Of a stretch of 64,000 nucleotides of DNA, positions 63,698-64,000 are shown piece by piece; position 1 is the stretch's first letter; the number at the start of each line of letters is the position of its first letter. Both the position numbers and the translations under genes were made by a program. Location of the stretch: positions 1 to 64,000 of the forward strand of contig NZ_NWVD01000005.1 of assembly GCF_002374835.1 (NCBI RefSeq), read 5' to 3'. This stretch comes from Sphingomonas ginsenosidimutans. GTDB taxonomy: Bacteria > Pseudomonadota > Alphaproteobacteria > Sphingomonadales > Sphingomonadaceae. The notes beneath the pieces were generated by a model. It saw nothing but the letters and a program-made list of their open reading frames with translations, ran no database searches and had not been told where the DNA came from.

Positions 63698-64000
63698 ATG
63701 ACGATGATGCGCAACACGATCGGCGCCGCGCTGGTGCTGGCCACGCTGACCGCCGCGGCACCGCCCCCGCAGCAGGTGGTCGCCGCCCGCCATGCCGGTT
63801 TCAAGAAGATGGGCGCGGCGATGAAGGCACTGGGCGACCAACTGAAATCCGACGCCCCCGCCAAGCCTGCGATGGTCGCCGCGGCGCAGGCGATCGCCAC
63901 CACGGCGCGCCAGCAGGCCGCACTGTTCCCCGCCGGCACCGGCCCGGGCGCGGGCGTCAAGACCGATGCGCTGCCCGCGATCTGGACCAATCGCGCGGCG
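63698..64000 (+). CDS. Cytochrome c556/c-prime-like protein, N-terminal part
   Basis: The first 101 residues are in the window. A signal peptide (MTMMRNTIGAALVLATLTAAA) precedes a helical domain with ARHAGFKKMGAAMKALGDQ and LFPAGTGPGAGVKTDALPAIW, the hallmark of c556-type cytochromes. The CxxCH haem motif of this family sits at the C-terminus, outside the window. GAGGGAG stands 11 bases before the ATG. It follows the ankyrin gene by 35 bases and probably belongs to the same unit as an electron carrier. Confidence 0.82.
   Translation, partial: MTMMRNTIGAALVLATLTAAAPPPQQVVAARHAGFKKMGAAMKALGDQLKSDAPAKPAMVAAAQAIATTARQQAALFPAGTGPGAGVKTDALPAIWTNRAA

Noticed and set aside
60866..63761. Long minus-strand open frames opposite the DUF1552 and ankyrin genes
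   Set aside because: Arg-rich shadow frames with no recognisable domain; the plus-strand products are clear.

Overview
The window is high-GC proteobacterial DNA and most resembles Sphingomonadales (Sphingomonas or a close relative). This rests on gene content, not on a marker gene: four intact TonB-dependent receptors plus a fifth in remnant form, a DUF1592/DUF1552/ankyrin/cytochrome c block, a fused MrpAB antiporter subunit, many 4-base ATGA/GTGA start-stop overlaps, and catabolic clusters of the kind common in sphingomonads. No rRNA, tRNA or CRISPR array was recognised.

Layout. 1-249: the left end of an IS3-family element running off the window. 519-5990: a four-gene FUSC/HlyD/NodT efflux operon with a divergent AraC regulator. 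6.3-21.7 kb: a metal, mainly zinc, homeostasis region. It holds an SmtB/CzrA-type repressor with a metallothionein, a CDF exporter lacking its C-terminal domain, a ZIP transporter, wrecked receptor and ABC genes in front of an intact TonB receptor, and a methyltransferase. A five-gene operon follows (COG0523 GTPase, DUF1826, M3 peptidase, ZnuD-like receptor, exported Fe/Mn superoxide dismutase). Divergent from it are MerC, a second COG0523 GTPase and a Fur/Zur-type regulator interrupted by an in-frame amber codon. Two Zur-like boxes fit this picture.

21.9-43.3 kb: a catabolic region. A hydrolase and a GFA protein are followed by an operon encoding an acyl-CoA ligase, a P450, a DUF35 protein, a thiolase-like enzyme and a molybdopterin oxidoreductase. 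Around it lie a GMC oxidoreductase, a TonB receptor, a Rieske oxygenase, two acyl-CoA dehydrogenases, an aldehyde dehydrogenase, a double-length CoA transferase and two related TetR regulators. I read the same 19-bp palindrome (core CTA-N7-TAG) in front of five of these transcription units, so the region looks like one regulon. The enzyme set suits uptake, terminal oxidation, CoA activation and side-chain shortening of a hydrophobic, isoprenoid- or steroid-like substrate. The substrate is inferred, not shown.

43.5-52.8 kb: an SLC13-type permease, a complete Mrp Na+/H+ antiporter operon (AB-C-D-E-F-G) and a SulP transporter with a long, hairpin-containing leader. 53.2-58.3 kb: a small lipoprotein, a TonB receptor and two exported adenosine-deaminase-family enzymes, one with an altered catalytic motif. 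58.5-64 kb: a di-haem DUF1592 protein, a DUF1552 protein, an ankyrin-repeat protein and the start of a c556-like cytochrome, which together look like an uncharacterised envelope redox system.
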